Below are positions 48,099 to 60,989 of a DNA stretch of 64,000 nt, piece after piece (within the stretch, counting starts at the first letter, position 1; the number at the start of each line of letters is the position of its first letter). Source of the stretch: Amylostereum areolatum (taxonomy: Eukaryota > Basidiomycota > Agaricomycetes > Russulales > Stereaceae); contig SAXG01000001.1 of assembly GCA_012932865.1 (NCBI GenBank), forward strand, positions 2,779,693-2,843,692. The letters are read 5' to 3'. The translations under genes and the position numbers were made by a program. Below the pieces are notes generated by a model. The model was not told the DNA's origin, ran no database searches, and worked only from the letters and a program-made list of their open reading frames with translations.

Positions 48099-49874
48099 AT
48101 GAAGATTTCCATCGGTCTCGTGTGCGCCGCCCTTGCCCTGGCGTGGTCTGGGAACGCCGCGCCGACAGCAACTGGGTTCGTGACGACTTCAGGACAGAGT
48201 TTTCAGCTTAACGGGGACCCTTTTACGGCAGTCGGGTGCGTAGCTTTTCTATGCACATCACGATCTATCTTACGTCTGGAACAGTGCGAATTCGTACTGG
48301 GCGGGGCTCACTGGCCTCAGCACCGACAACATGAACACCGCCTTCGCGGATATCGCGGCCACGGGCGCGACGGTCGTCCGAACTTGGTCAGTGTCGGTCA
48401 GCTGTGGCAAAGGATGAAGGAAATCTGATCGTTTGAACGCGCAGGGGCTTCAACGAGGTGACCAGTCCGACCGGGGACTACTACCAGAGTTGGTCTGGAA
48501 GTACGCCTACGGTCAACACCGGTGCTACTGGACTACAGAACTTTGGTATGCCGTTCTTCCTTATGCAGGGATATCGGACATTGACATTGCATTGCAGACA
48601 ACGTCGTGGCTGCAGCAAATGCCAATGGTCTTCGCCTCATCGTCGCTTTGTATGTCCTTCGCGCGGTTGTTGATATTCGAAATACTCATAGCCTCTTGTT
48701 TATATCAGGACAAACAACTGGTCCGACTATGGAGGAATGGACGTCTACACAGCTCAAATCCTTGGGTCTGGTCAGCCCCACGACGCGTTCTACACGAACG
48801 CCGAAGTGATCGTGAGTCAATATTCCGAGAGACTTGAGACGACACTGACCACTTTCACAGACTGCGTACAAAGACTACGTGAACACTTTCGTTGGTCGTT
48901 ACCTCGACGAACCCACCATCATGGCTTGGGAATTGGGTATGCTCTTCTCCTATTACTCTCGGCTCTTCTGACCTCTCCTCAGCCAATGAACCCAGGTGCT
49001 CTGGTAGCTCCACGTGCGTTTCGGCTTCGCCCTTCTATTCCTCACAATGCCTTACTCGATTGTCCAGGAAATCTTCAGGAAATTGCACCACAGAGACGAT
49101 CACAGCCTGGGCCTCGAACTTGTCGTCTTTCATCAAGTCAATCGACTCGAACCATCTCGTCGCTATCGGCGACGAAGGCTTTTTCAACGAGCCGACAAAC
49201 CCGTCATACCCCTACCAGTACGTGCTCGCCCTCTCGGCAAGCCGTTGCCCAGTACTCATGTATGGTTTCAGAGGAACCGAGGGCATCGATTTCGACGCGA
49301 ACCTCGCCATCGACACCATCGACTTTGGAACATTCCACGCAAGTTTTTGACCTTGGCTCATAGTAAAACGTCCTGACATCTTCGCTCCGCAGGCCTACCC
49401 CGTTCGTCCGTGTCTCTCCAGGGTTTCAACCACTCGCTAATGTATGCTATCCTGCAGGTCAGCTGGGGTGTCACCACCAACGTGACCGGCTGGGGCTCCC
49501 AATGGGTCATCGACCACGCTGCGTCGCAGGCAAACGCGAACAAGCCGGTCATCATGGAAGAGTTCGGCGTTACCGGTGATCAAGAATCGACGTACTCGGA
49601 GTGGTACGACGCCGTTCTGAGCTCGGGGTTGACGGGCGATCTCATCTGGTACGTCTCCTTGGCTTCCTTGTGGATGGTTTGTGAGACTGGGATGTAGGCA
49701 AGCTGGTTCGCACTTATCGACAGGAGACACGCCCCAGGATGGATATGCGGTGAGTCCTCCTTTTCACGATCGGGGACTCTGGCTGACGCGCGGAGCCCGT
49801 GGCAGATTTTCCCGGATAACTCAGTTTACGAACTTGAGACATCACATGCGGCGGCGTTGAAAGCGAGAGGATGA
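48099..49874 (+). CDS. Secreted endo-beta-1,4-mannanase, GH5 (subfamily 7 type)
   Basis: ATG 48099 starts a signal peptide (M-K-I-S-I-G-L-V-C-A-A-L-A-L-A) ending near G-N-A-A-P-T. About eleven short introns, most with clear GTNNGT donors and one with a GC donor (GCAAGT at about 49340), connect the exons. G-A-N-S-Y-W-A-G-L-T-G lies near the N-terminus and V-V-R-T-W-G-F-N-E-V marks the next exon. The acid/base is in A-N-E-P-R-C (about 48985) and the nucleophile in M-E-E-F-G-V-T-G-D (about 49560). The end is TGA 49872-49874. I followed the whole exon chain in frame, so the gene looks functional. It would cut mannan in plant hemicellulose. An inverted, broken copy lies at 59735-58010. Confidence 0.9.
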
Positions 49875-49972
49875 ACCTGCAATCCCTCTACAAGTCTCGT
49901 GGTTCTTCGATTATATATTCGTATTCTTTCCCCAATGTTTATACCCAACTCAATGTCATCGCGCGGGTGCTG
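48140..49972 (+). repeat. Inverted duplication, left arm
   Basis: This arm pairs with 57927-59735 in opposite orientation and covers the mannanase gene without its signal peptide start, plus ~100 bp of 3' flank. The part from about 49,150 to 49,790 is nearly identical between arms; the 5' part is clearly more diverged. Confidence 0.85.
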
Positions 49973-50656
49973 CCAGTGCTGGCAGAACCAAGAGTGATAC
50001 TCTGCTGTCGGTTTACTTGGAATTAATGTGCTATATATGCGCTCTCATGCAAACTTGGACATGATAACATAATTGCTGAGGCGGAACCCGCTTGTAAGTG
50101 GTGTCCTCCAAGTGTCCTCCACGGAGTTTCGTCGACGCGTCGAGATGCCGGAATCATAATGGGCCTAGGGGGGGAGCAATTTGGCGCGCTGTGTCCCGTC
50201 ACCAAGGCCGACGACGAGGAACCCTCGTTAAGAAGAAGGGGGTCGTCATGCGGGGTAAAAGGGTTCTGAAGTGCGGTTCGCGTTGTGAGTCGGAAATGTG
50301 AGAGCATGTACGGCGCAAGTCACACAAAGCCGTCCCTCGTCAAGAGCGATGTGACAAAGTTGGAATTCGAGCCATCACAGTCGCGAGATATAACTGGTAA
50401 ACGCAGCAGTGTAGCCAGTGCGAGGGAGGATAGGTGAGGATACGAGTACATGGAGATCGTGGTGGTTGAAAACAAGAGACTGGAGTCGGCGGCGCGCGCG
50501 GACTCGGACGCGCTCGCCGGAATCATAATGCGGGGTAGAGTAACACAGCCACCCAATCTCCCTTACCATCGCCCTCGACCACGAAATACTTCATCCTCTA
50601 CGTGCTCTCTGTTCACCCACTCTAAAGCATCCCATCATATCTGCGGGAACTCTACT
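49973..50656 (+). other. Intergenic
   Basis: It contains two occurrences of CCGGAATCATAATG (50149-50162 and 50518-50531). No gene seen. Confidence 0.4.
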
Positions 50657-53600
50657 ATGAGCGCGCCAGCCGCGGCGCCGGCTCCAGGCGACGTCGACGA
50701 AGATGCCAACCCAGCGATGCGCCAACGCCCACGCAGCTCGCTCTCCTCCTTCCTCTTCCTCAGCTTTATCTTCTTCATGATGACGAACAACAGCGCGAAC
50801 GACGACTCCGAAGTCCGGAATCGATACACAAACGCACTGGCCTCGCTCGAATGGCAATATGGGAACTACACGGAGTGGCTGAACGGGACGACGACGACGA
50901 ATTTCACGATGGTGCGTTTTGGGTGTGGGCTATGCTTTCGACGGGAGGTATTCACGCGCTTCTTTAGCCTGTGGATCGTCCTGAGGAGAGGAGATTGAAG
51001 GAGAAGACGCTCGGTTCCGGGACCCTTGTCGATCCGTCCCACCAAGCGTACTACCCCAACATCACTGGCTTCATTCGTGGACCTTCCTTGTTGTACAACA
51101 TCACACCAGGAGTCCTTCCAGGCGCCGACCTCCCATGGCTCTCCGATGCCTACGACTTGATGAATGGGGTCAACCTCACTGAGGCGCTCGACAAACTTGG
51201 ATCATGGAACTGGACGGCCGTAGAGAAGGTGGCGTTGAGTGTCGTTGAGAAGCCAATGGGCGCCGACGATAGGAAGGGAGCGAAATCAACCCAAGAGACG
51301 GACATTGTGTCCATTCAGGTATGTCTCTTTCCGGTGTCCATGGAGGGGTCGGTATTTATACAGTGTAGGGCCACGTAGAGTTTATCGACGCGAACACACA
51401 AGACGAGATGCGCGTGGATTTCTCAGGCCTGCATTTTCTCAAGAACGGATCCATCTTCGGCTTTGCGGAACCCGTCGGGTAGGCATTCTCCTACGCCGTA
51501 CGATATATGCGCTCACGACGTCTAGGTCCTTCATCGACATCCGCACCTTGCCTTCCCTCGTCCCGCCTTCGGCCCAAAACGACACGGCCCACGCTCTGCT
51601 TCCGGCCCTCAAATCTCGAATAGACCAGCTCAAAGCGACCCTCAACAACGCCGATCTGTCCACGGATTCTTCTACCTCGTCAACACCAGATATGCCGTCT
51701 TCCACCTGCCGCTTTCACATATATGCCCAGGTAGCACTGGCCAACGTTAGCGAGGCACAAATGGTCGAGCTTGAGGAGGAGCTGGCGAAACCTACCGGTG
51801 CAACGACCGTCCACCGTCCTCCATTACTTGTGGACGCCGTCCTGCTCAGCCGGGAATGCGGATTACTGATCAAGGTCAATGAGGCAGAGGGGCTGCGATC
51901 GAAGCTGTTTTTCCGGAAGGTCACAACCTGTACGTTGCCTTCCTTTCTCGTTCTCTTTCAAGGGACTAATGAATGCTCACGTTTAGACGCCGGCTTTGCG
52001 GGTGTCGTTTACCTCGCCTTGTTGATTCTCTTATCACGGCAGATGGCGGAAAGTAGCACGCCCGCTGCCCTTGCACGCATGTCTCGATGGACGTTTCTCG
52101 CTCAAGTCGTTGCGGATTCGATCGCGTTCGCAGGGGTAGGTCGGCCTTTCCTTGTTCGCCTCGCAATTGCTCATTGCATACTAGCACATCACATTCGCCA
52201 TTCTGGCAGAAGGTCGACCGTCGGTCGCATTGGTGGCCCCCGCCTTTCTCTCCTGCGCATTGTTCGCTTACGAGGTGGTGCGTGAGATTTCTTGGACTTT
52301 CTTGAACTCGGCTAAGGTGCGCGTGCAGCAATTCGCGATGATCATCCACCAAGTTCAAGCACCTGAAGATTCTGTACCGCCACCACCACCGGCTCCTTCC
52401 CCGACAATAGCGCCTGCACCTGCGCGGTCATCCACAGCCGTGCCCGCACCCACATCATCGGAACATGAACATGAACATGAACATGAACACGAACATGAGC
52501 ATGAACACGCGTCTGAGGCGACCGCTTCCGATCGACTTTTGGGGACACCTCCCCAAGAACAACCCTCAGCCCGACCACCAGCAACAATCCCTGCACCGAC
52601 TCCAGTCCAGCCGGCGCCGACCCTCTTCCGCGTCCTCCGTGCTTTCTGGACCCATCTTCGGGACGACCCTCAAGCGCGCACCTGTAAGCTGGTCGCCTTA
52701 TTCCACTTTTCCTTCCTCAATCTTTTTTTTCCAGGGGCTCTTATCTCGGTCACCCTTTTCGTCGTCATGCGCATCATTCTCGCCCCGTCTCTGGCGATGG
52801 TGTGCTTCGCTTTGCTCTACGGATCCATCTGGATGCCGCAGATTGCTCGCGCGGCGAGGAGAGGACGAACTTGTGCGCTCAGCGCAGAGTACATGGTTGG
52901 GACGACGCTGGGGCGCCTTGCCGTCGGGATGTGTAAGCCGTGATCCTTGTTGGGAAGAGAATTTGGCTGAGTATTATGGATAGATTTCCTGGCGTGTCCC
53001 AAGAACGTGCTGGATGTAACGCCTAGGTGTACTTGGTTATTCGTATGCGGGCAAGGGATCGTAGTACTGAGAACACTCGGCTTGTAGGTTGGATATACCC
53101 CCTGGCTCTTGTGATGTTCGCCCAGATGGGTTTTATATGGCTCCAGAACACGATCGGGCCTTCGTTCTTCCTACCTCAACGCGTACGTCTTTTGCGTCTT
53201 TTGCTGCCTTTCTCTTCTTTGACCTAGCCCATCGTTCAGTACTCCGAAACATCCTCGTATGACTACCACCCGCCACTGCCGCGGGCCACGGACATCGAGG
53301 CGCCGGACGCGTCGTTGGGTGATTGCGCGATTTGCATGGACACGATCCGGTATGACGAGAAGGAGCGCGCGGCCCAGGGTGCAGATGACAAGCGCGAGGT
53401 GGTGGTGGGTGGGCTACTGGGAAGGTTCGGCGTGGGTGTCAATGTTGCAACGGCCGGGAAGAGGAAGAACTACAGTTTGTCGCCGTGTCATCATCTATTC
53501 GTGAGTCTCTTCTTCATGTCGCGAGTGACTTAAGCTGACTTCGGCCCGGTGCATGTAGCATACGGAGTGTTTGGAGAGGGTAGGTTTCTTGTTTCCTCTC

Positions 53601-53748
53601 GCGAGACTTTCGCTTATAATAATCTCAAACGTGTGATCAGTGGCTTGCGATCAAGGTGAGCTCGATCTTGTCCGTCGTCGCTTCCTTGCGTTGAAGTATC
53701 TTGCAGAATATTTGTCCACAATGCAGACGACCTCTCCCACCTTTATGA
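50657..53748 (+). CDS. Transmembrane RING E3 ligase, Dsc1/Tul1 type
   Basis: ATG 50657 (M-S-A-P-A-A-A-P). A first membrane segment (F-L-F-L-S-F-I-F-F-M-M) is followed by a large lumenal part with many N-glycosylation sequons (N-Y-T, N-G-T, N-F-T, N-I-T, N-L-T, N-W-T). From about 51985 several membrane segments follow. The RING-H2 domain is C-A-I-C-M-D (53323), P-C-H-H-L-F, H-T-E-C-L-E-R and, across two small introns, W-L-A-I-K, C-P-Q-C-R-R-P-L-P-P-L, stop 53746-53748. This is the order of Dsc1/Tul1, the Golgi/endosomal ubiquitin ligase of the DSC complex that cleaves SREBP or degrades membrane proteins. Unusual here is an (E-H) repeat of about nine units between membrane segments (52459-52510). 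The gene lies between the two mannanase arms. Confidence 0.85.
52459..52510 (+). repeat. Hexanucleotide array encoding (Glu-His)n
   Basis: GAACAT units with a few synonymous changes, in frame in the Dsc1-like gene. Confidence 0.9.
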
Positions 53749-54244
53749 AGATCGATCGCGTTCTCGGTTGACATTGCGCGGGTGACATATGTTCGTAGGA
53801 ACGCATGTACATAATGAACAATACGGTCTTTCGGGATGGACGTGATTGCGCGGAGGTTTGACATCAGCCCTAGATTTGTTCACGACCTCCGGCCGTTATC
53901 CCTCAGGTTTCAGCAAGCGGGTAAGGCTCTCGTCTTGAGGAAGAGATCTAGTCTTTGACGTTTTCGATATCAGTGACTGTACAAGTTGTCGATGCGGCTG
54001 ACCAACTGCTGTCCTTCCGATTGCCCAATAATGGCCTATCGACGATCTTGTCCTCGCGCTGTCCTCGCGCTGTCCTCGTGCAATGTGATATAGTACAGCC
54101 GGTGAACAACAGGGTGGAAGAATAGAAGATTATCGATGCATGACTGTCACAACTTCAAGATGGGGCAAGATTTGAGGATGGACTCGAAGGTGGTAGGCGC
54201 CGGTGGGACTATAAGAAGTGCTTTATGCTTCTTTCTAACTCCTC
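53749..54244 (+). other. Intergenic
   Basis: A short GTCCTCGCGCT repeat lies near 54048-54078. A GGACTATAAGAAG box at about 54207 probably serves the next gene. Confidence 0.4.
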
Positions 54245-57200
54245 ATGCCTTCTCCCACACCTGCAGTAATTCCACCAAGTATGAGTAACCCCGGCGAAGA
54301 ACGTCGTCCCCCTGATCCCCAGTCTTCCTTTCCGCTCCGAGCCAAGCGAGGCCAAGATACCCTCCGGACCCTGCATGTGGCAGCCCCCTCCAAGTCGCCT
54401 TCCCCTCCCCCTGCACCCGATCCAGAACCAGCGCGACCCTTATACGCGCCCGATCCCTCCATGCTCCTGAATGACAAGAAACATGACTATGAGGCATCCC
54501 TTGAGCGCCGCCTAGAATCGGATTTCTATCTCAAATCAGAGATCCTCGTCCTCGACGTGACGCCGCTCCTGGATGTAGATGGCATGGTGGACGCGCTCTG
54601 GGCCAAGTGGTTATTCAGGGTGCTTAGCGACATCATCGATGCGTCGGTGTACATGGACGACACACTTTTGGACAATAAAGGTGCCGGCCTGCGGCGGGTC
54701 TTCGACGATCATCCAGACCTTTACAAGTGGGTCTACCAAGCAACGCAAGACAGGGATTACCGCACTCTCCGTCTACTCAGTGAGTATCGACAACATCGTC
54801 TCACAAGGGCCTTCGAATTCATATTATTTTGTCCTCAGAGATTCTTCGTCCACCCTCAACTCTCCTTCCTCCCCCGCCTGAACCGACTGCAATGGAGACG
54901 CAGGCACAGCGAGAAGGTGCGCAGCATCTAATGCACAGTTCTTTGACGCTGCTCACAATCATCTCCTGAGTCTAGAGACGGTTGTTTCGTGGATGGGCAA
55001 GTTTCGCGGAGACTCCGCCAGGCTTCTACACGACATTCTGGCAAGCTATCTTGACCCGAGTCTCGGTGAAAACTATTACGCTCGCTACGTCCCCCACATC
55101 CAATCATCGGGTACCGGAAAATCACGCGGACACGACGAGCTTGCGAGAGATATCCTTTACATTCCTCTCAACCTCGCCGCTGTCAGGACAAGCTGTGCGT
55201 GGCTACCTTATCATACCGCGAGCTTAACGTTGACGGGTTGGTTATTGACTATAGGTTTCCCACCCGCTGACCATGAGATTGCCTTGTGGATCAAGAGTTC
55301 TCCGTATGTGGGTGGAGGTATGAGCGCAGATTACGCGCAACAGCGGTTCCAGGGGTTTTTCTACGGCCTTTTTACAGTGACTGTACGGCGTTTGAGCGCC
55401 ATTCAGGATGATCCAGAAGGTTCGTGTGATATACACCCGCCGCGTGCCTCCCGCGCTGATCGTTCCATAGCACACATCCCGCCTCAAAACATCAAAGATA
55501 TCAAGGACGATGTCGTCGAAGCTGGAGATCCACCGATTGGCCTCGTCAACGGGGACAAGCCTAGCGTGAGGGCCACGCTTTTCCGTCTCGCTCGTTTGGC
55601 TCGGGCCTTCCGCGGAAAGCTGGCCGAGGGCTGTGTCTTTGACAAACACGGGGAGTACCGACGCTCGTTCTACGAAGAAGTTCAAACAGAAGCCAAAAAG
55701 GTATGTACTCGACGCGTTCGTTGTGCGCCGCGGCTCTCTGACGACTGTTTAAGTTCATAGAAAGCAGCGAACTTGCCCGCAAGGGCGCGATGATGAGTTC
55801 TGTCGACACGTATGACCCAAGTATGTCCCCCGTCTTTCGTAGGTCCACGTGCGTCGTCATTCACATTTCTTAGATGGCGACGTGATGAGAGCGGCTGAAA
55901 CGCTTCACAAGTTTCTCGACCCTCTCGGGGTGTGCAATGAGCGCGGAAGTAACAAACACCTGCTCGCCGTCATAAGTATCGATGAAGCACACGAACTCAC
56001 GAACAGGGTTGAGGGATCAGGGAAAGGAGATACACGGACTCTACTCTCCCAGCTGCGATACCCTTTGCCTATCATCAAAAAGCTTCCGTTCTTCACCGTT
56101 TTCCTGTCCACTTCCGGAGAGGTCCATCTATTCTCACCCGATCCCGCGTACAACCCTTCCGACCGCATTCGCCGAAACAAGTTTAACCAGTTCGACCCGA
56201 TCACCGAAACGGGATTCGACGAATTCGCGGACAAGGTAGATGTGCATTCCGGTAAATGGACGTTGTCCCGCGTCGCATCGACGCACCACATCGCTCATCT
56301 CGGACGCTCGCTGTGAGTCTCCGTCCCGATCGTTTTGACGCTCTCCGTGTGACCGTTCCCCGTCCTCCCCCATAGGTTTGCGGCACTCTATGACGCAGGC
56401 AGCGAGGAGACCAAGAAAGGCATGGTCGGCTGGGCGCGCACCAAGCTTCTCGGAGCCGATCCTCTGCCAGACCAGCTCGATGGCGCGATGAAGCTGGCAT
56501 GCTTGGCCGTGCGACTAGGCCTTGACTTCAAGGGCACCCGGTGGGTGGAGCGCGAAGTCGAACGCACGCAGGTGGAGCGTCATGTGAGGATCTGTCTTTC
56601 GGCGACAGCGGGCTTCCACAGCTTCACCACGGCATCGGCATCGGAGCCGTTGCTCGCTGTAGCTGCCTCGAATTCAATGGCAAAGCCAAGCTGGGGCGCT
56701 GCCGACGCTCTCTTATCGCATATGGACTCTTCCTACCTGGACCCCGGTGACCGTGGAGAGGTTATTGCGGCACTCCTTCTCCTGCTCGCTCGTGATAGGG
56801 CGTCGGACGCGACACACCTGGACCTTGGACCCGATGTTGACCTCGACGAAGAAGGATTCACGATGAAGCGCATAGTCAAGATTCCCGATTTTCTGGCCGC
56901 TCTTCTGCAGAAGAACGTCGATCAGGAGCTGCCCGCAACGTACGTTAATGATGAAGACCGCGACATCTCCCTCCGGGACCGGTTCAAGGACGGCAACATC
57001 TGGTTCAATCACTTTGTGAAGCTCAACAACTTCAGTATGCTTAGCAAGGAGTACCTCGCCCGCTTGATCGCTCGTGGTGCTGCTGTCATTTGCGCGAACA
57101 ATCAACGCGGGGTGGACATTGTCATTCCTTTCCTCTTTGGAAACGTCCTCCGCCCTGACAAGGTTTCGGCCATCCTCATCCAAGTCAAGAACGACAAGTC

Positions 57201-57651
57201 ATACACAACGAACGTGAAAGAATGTCTGTTTGAAGCAATGGATCCATTGCAACTACGCATTGTCGCCAAAGACGAGCACGCCAAAGAGGCAAAAGTCAAA
57301 CCCGTTATTCGGATGGTTTGTGCACTCGCGTCTTCAAGCTCCGGTATATCACGCCCATCGGTCGTCTCCAACAGGAAGTACACCGCCTACGACATATGGT
57401 GTGCAGGCACCTCCGACCAGACGTTCGTCCCCATTCAAGCACGGGAGATCCCAACCTATGATGCCCTTCTTTTGCGGTCCCGCAAGCTCACCGACGCCTA
57501 CGAGCCTAAAGGTTCGAATGCGAGAGTTATCGAAGGTCGAGGGGAGGCGCGGCGTAGGCAGCATCCCGCGACGGGCACAAATGCCCACCATTTCGACAGA
57601 TACGTGAAGTTGGAGAGTGGGGGAGACCGGGCGCTGATTGACGAGGTTTGA
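54245..57651 (+). CDS. P-loop NTPase with C-terminal PD-(D/E)XK-like nuclease domain (Crinkler-like family)
   Basis: ATG 54245 starts a Pro-rich N-terminus. Through at least six introns the protein continues with a helical region and Walker A Q-S-S-G-T-G-K-S-R (about 55110). Two further conserved blocks follow (G-F-P-P-A-D and S-V-R-A-T-L-F-R-L-A-R), then Walker B L-L-A-V-I-S-I-D-E-A-H (about 55975) and a sensor-like P-F-F-T-V-F-L-S-T-S-G (56090). Past a long helical region, R-G-V-D-I-V-I-P-F-L ... I-L-I-Q-V-K-N-D (57110-57200) fits a restriction-endonuclease-fold core with D and QxK. As I recall it, this P-loop NTPase family is much expanded in Agaricomycetes and has been linked to Crinkler-type effectors. 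Substrate and biological role are not known. The tail is basic (G-E-A-R-R-R-Q-H). All key motifs are present. Confidence 0.7.
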
Positions 57652-57926
57652 AGCTTGAAGCTTGAACTTCCAGAAGACAGGTCACAGATGTACTCTTCTT
57701 TTAGCGTATATGTTCAATTTATGTTAATATGAGCTTTTCTCCCCATCTCCTCACGGATGTGTGTGGTTGTGCAACGCGAACATATACTCCAATATCTTAC
57801 ATTGGGGATGTACTGACCCGAAAGTACCACTACGCGCGAATTGCCCTGTTTTTGGCGTCATATACAGACCGAAGAGATAAAGCCATCCACCTAACCGCAG
57901 CATCAGTCTTAGTTCTGCCAGCAGCC
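57652..57926 (+). other. 3' flank
   Basis: A GAAGCTTGAAGCTTGAA microrepeat lies directly after the stop (57652-57668). No gene seen. Confidence 0.4.
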
Positions 57927-59735
57927 CGCGCGATAGTTTGGGTATAAACGTTAGGAAAAGATCCGAATATATAATCGAAGAACCATGACACTTGCAGAGG
58001 GATCGTGGCTTCATTCTCTCGCCTTCAACGCGGCTGCATGCGATGTCTCAAGTTCGTAAACTGAGTTATCCGGGAAAATCTGCCATGGGCTCCGCGTCAG
58101 CCAGAGTCCCCGATCGTGAAAAGGAGGACTCACCGCATATCCATCCTGGGGCGTGTCTCCTGTCGATAAGTGCGAACCAGCTTGCCTACATCCCAGTCTC
58201 ACAAACCATCCACAAGGAAGCCAAGGAGACGTACCAGATGAGATCGCCCGTCAACCCCGAGCTCAGAACGGCGTCGTACCACTCCGAGTACGTCGATTCT
58301 TGATCACCGGTAACGCCGAACTCTTCCATGATGACCGGCTTGTTCGCGTTTGCCTGCGACGCAGCGTGGTCGATGACCCATTGGGAGCCCCAGCCGGTCA
58401 CGTTGGTGGTGACACCCCAGCTGACCTGCAGGATAGCATACATTAGCGAGTGGTTGAAACCCTGGAGAGACACGGACGAACGGGGTAGGCCTGCGGAGCG
58501 AAGATGTCAGGACGTTTTACTATGAGCCAAGGTCAAAAACTTGCGTGGAATGTTCCAAAGTCGATGGTGTCGATGGCGAGGTTCGCGTCGAAAGCGATGC
58601 CCTCGGTTCCTCTGAAACCATACATGAGTACTGGGCAACGGCTTGCCGAGAGGGCGAGCACGTACTGGTAGGGGTATGACGGGTTTGTCGGCTCGTTGAA
58701 AAAGCCTTCGTCGCCGATAGCGACGAGATGGTTCGAGTCGATTGACTTGATGAAAGACGATAGGTCCGAGGCCCAGGCAGTGATCGTCTCTGGGGTACAA
58801 TTTCCTTAAGATCGTCTAGACGATCGAGTGAGTCATTGTAGGAACTGGAAGGTGAAACCGGACGCACGTGGAGCTACCAGAGCACCTAGGCTCGTTGGTT
58901 AGAGAGCCGAAAATCACAGGATAAGAGCCTACCCATTCCCAGGGTATGATGGTAGGTTCGTCGAGGTAACGATCAACGAAAGTGCTCACGTAGTTTTTGT
59001 ATGCACTCTGTGAACCTGATCAGTGTCGTCTCTCAAGCCTCTTAGAAGTTTGAGTCACAATAACGTCGGGGTTCGTATCGAGCGCGTCGTGGAGTTGACC
59101 AGAGCCGAGGATCAGAGCCTCATAGACATCCATTCCTCCGTAGTCGGAGCGGTTGTTTGTCCTGGTAAAACTGAGAGGGTGTGAGTACATTATAGATTGA
59201 TTAGCAACCACGCGAAGGACATACAAAGCGACGATGAGACGAAGACCGTTGGCATTCGCTGCAGCCACGACGTTGTCTCTAATGCGATGTCAATGTCAAT
59301 TTCCCTCAATAAAACCCGACGGCGTACCAAAGCTCTGTAGTCCAGTAGCACCGGTGTTGACCGTAGGCGTACTTCCAGACCAGCTCTGGTAGTAGTCCCC
59401 GCCCGGACTGGTCACCTCGTTGAAGCCCCTGCGCGTTCAAACGATCAGACTTCCTCCATCCTTTGCCACAGCTGACCGAAACTGACCAGGTTCGAACCAC
59501 CGTCGCGCCCGTTGCGGCGATATCCGCGAAGGCGGTGTTCGTGTTGTCGGTGCTGATATCAGTGAGTCCCGCCCAGTACGAATTCGCACTGTTTGCGACG
59601 TTAGATAGACCGTGAGGGTGTATGAAAACTACGCGCCCGACTGCGGCAAAAGGTTCCCCGTTCAGCTGACAACTCTAGCCTGAAGTCGTCACAAACCCGG
59701 TCGTTGTCGGCGCTGCGTTCCCAGACCATGCCGAA
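57927..59735 (-). repeat. Inverted duplication, right arm
   Basis: Reverse-oriented copy of 48140-49972; it holds the broken second mannanase. Confidence 0.85.
58010..59735 (-). pseudogene. GH5 mannanase, inverted broken copy
   Basis: The exon/intron pattern of the gene at 48099 can be followed on the minus strand down to the stop at about 58011. Lesions: the duplication starts inside the signal peptide, so the secretion signal and original ATG are missing (replaced at about 59735). An in-frame TAG follows T-T-S-G near 59675. N-N-W is changed to N-N-R, and the intron before the acid/base exon ends CTCTAA instead of CTCCTCAG, so its acceptor is lost. The nucleophile block is preserved because that part is nearly identical to the intact gene. 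It cannot yield a secreted enzyme. Confidence 0.85.
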
Positions 59736-59799
59736 CGTCGACAAAGTTGCATCGTGATTCGTCAATGATGACTGAACAGATCACGAGTGACGAGTGAGC

Positions 59800-60989
59800 T
59801 TCACAAAGGGCAACAATAGAAGAAAATGACGCACCGTGTACGCAAGGCAGAGCGTCGTCGCGAGCTCTTCAGTTCCGTGAATTTATGGATTAACGTTGGA
59901 TTCGTTATTCAACCACCTGGAAGAAACAAGCCGCGACGTACCGAAAGGCGTATACTTCCTTCCAACTGTAACAATGGTTGCATTTGTTTTTGAGAAGCAT
60001 GCCTGTGAAGGTGTTATGCAACGAGGGTTGCGCTATTACGTACGTTTTAATTGACGACCAAAAAGAGACGGTGAAGGTGAGGCTAAATGAGGATGAAGGA
60101 TAAGAGGATGAAGGACAAGTGAAGACCGGGATTAGACAAGGCCTCAGCCTGCTCACGCGCTCACGGCCTGGCCACGGCCCACGGTCCGATTCCCGGCCGA
60201 TGCCTCCGGGTTCCGCCCACAAGTTGAAAGCGAAACAACCGACTGTACTTCAACTCAACTGCCCACACTACATTCTCCTGCCTTCACACCGTCACTTATC
60301 GCAAGAAGTTCCACAAAGCTGACAAGGCCATGGCTCTATTTAAACACTTGAAGCACATGGACGAAGCGCGCGCCCGCCATACTCGCCAGGTGAAGAGGTG
60401 CCACCGGGCGCACACTGGCAGCGGTATGTGCCACCACGTTATCCATCCATCCATCCATCCATCATTCCATTCTTCTATATTCGTCGAGACATCATTTCCT
60501 ATAAATCCCCCATGGTCCAGCTTTCGAGCCCGACCATTTCTCCATGGCAGTCTCCCACAAACACCCATCTGGACCATTGGCGGATGCGTTTTTCAATGAC
60601 GAAGGCCCAAGTGGCGAGCCCCAGCTTATCATTCCTAGCCACGAAACACTCCCCGATCTCCCTGGAATGTGCAATACGAAGGGCAAGACGGCGTCGGGGT
60701 CGGGCAGGGGCTTACCCGCCGCACCACGGGTCACCAGCGTCGTGGCTTCTCTGGCCAATAGAAGAATAACTAGCCAGGACACTGCTGAACGTATCATTGT
60801 GGTCAAGCTACCAGAAGTCGTAGAACTGTTTCTCGTAGGCCGCCAGCGGCTGCTCATCAGAGGAGCTTTCCCCGTTCCAACATTTGTGGCGATGGAAGGT
60901 GCGCGATTGCATTTAACTTTAGGCCACAGCTCATGTTTTCCCGGGCGCTCTACTTAGCATTCCTTCCGCAAGCACTGGGCCGATTGGAC
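59800..60989 (+). other. Mostly non-coding
   Basis: A plus frame at 60544-60957 has L-P-E-V-V-E-L-F-L-V-G-R-Q-R and may be a further degraded piece of the NTPase/nuclease family upstream of the nuclease remnant, but I cannot place it. An ATCC microsatellite lies near 60438-60464. Confidence 0.3.

Noticed and set aside
60330..60599. Short plus frames around an ATCC microsatellite
   Set aside because: No motif, frames depend on the simple repeat.
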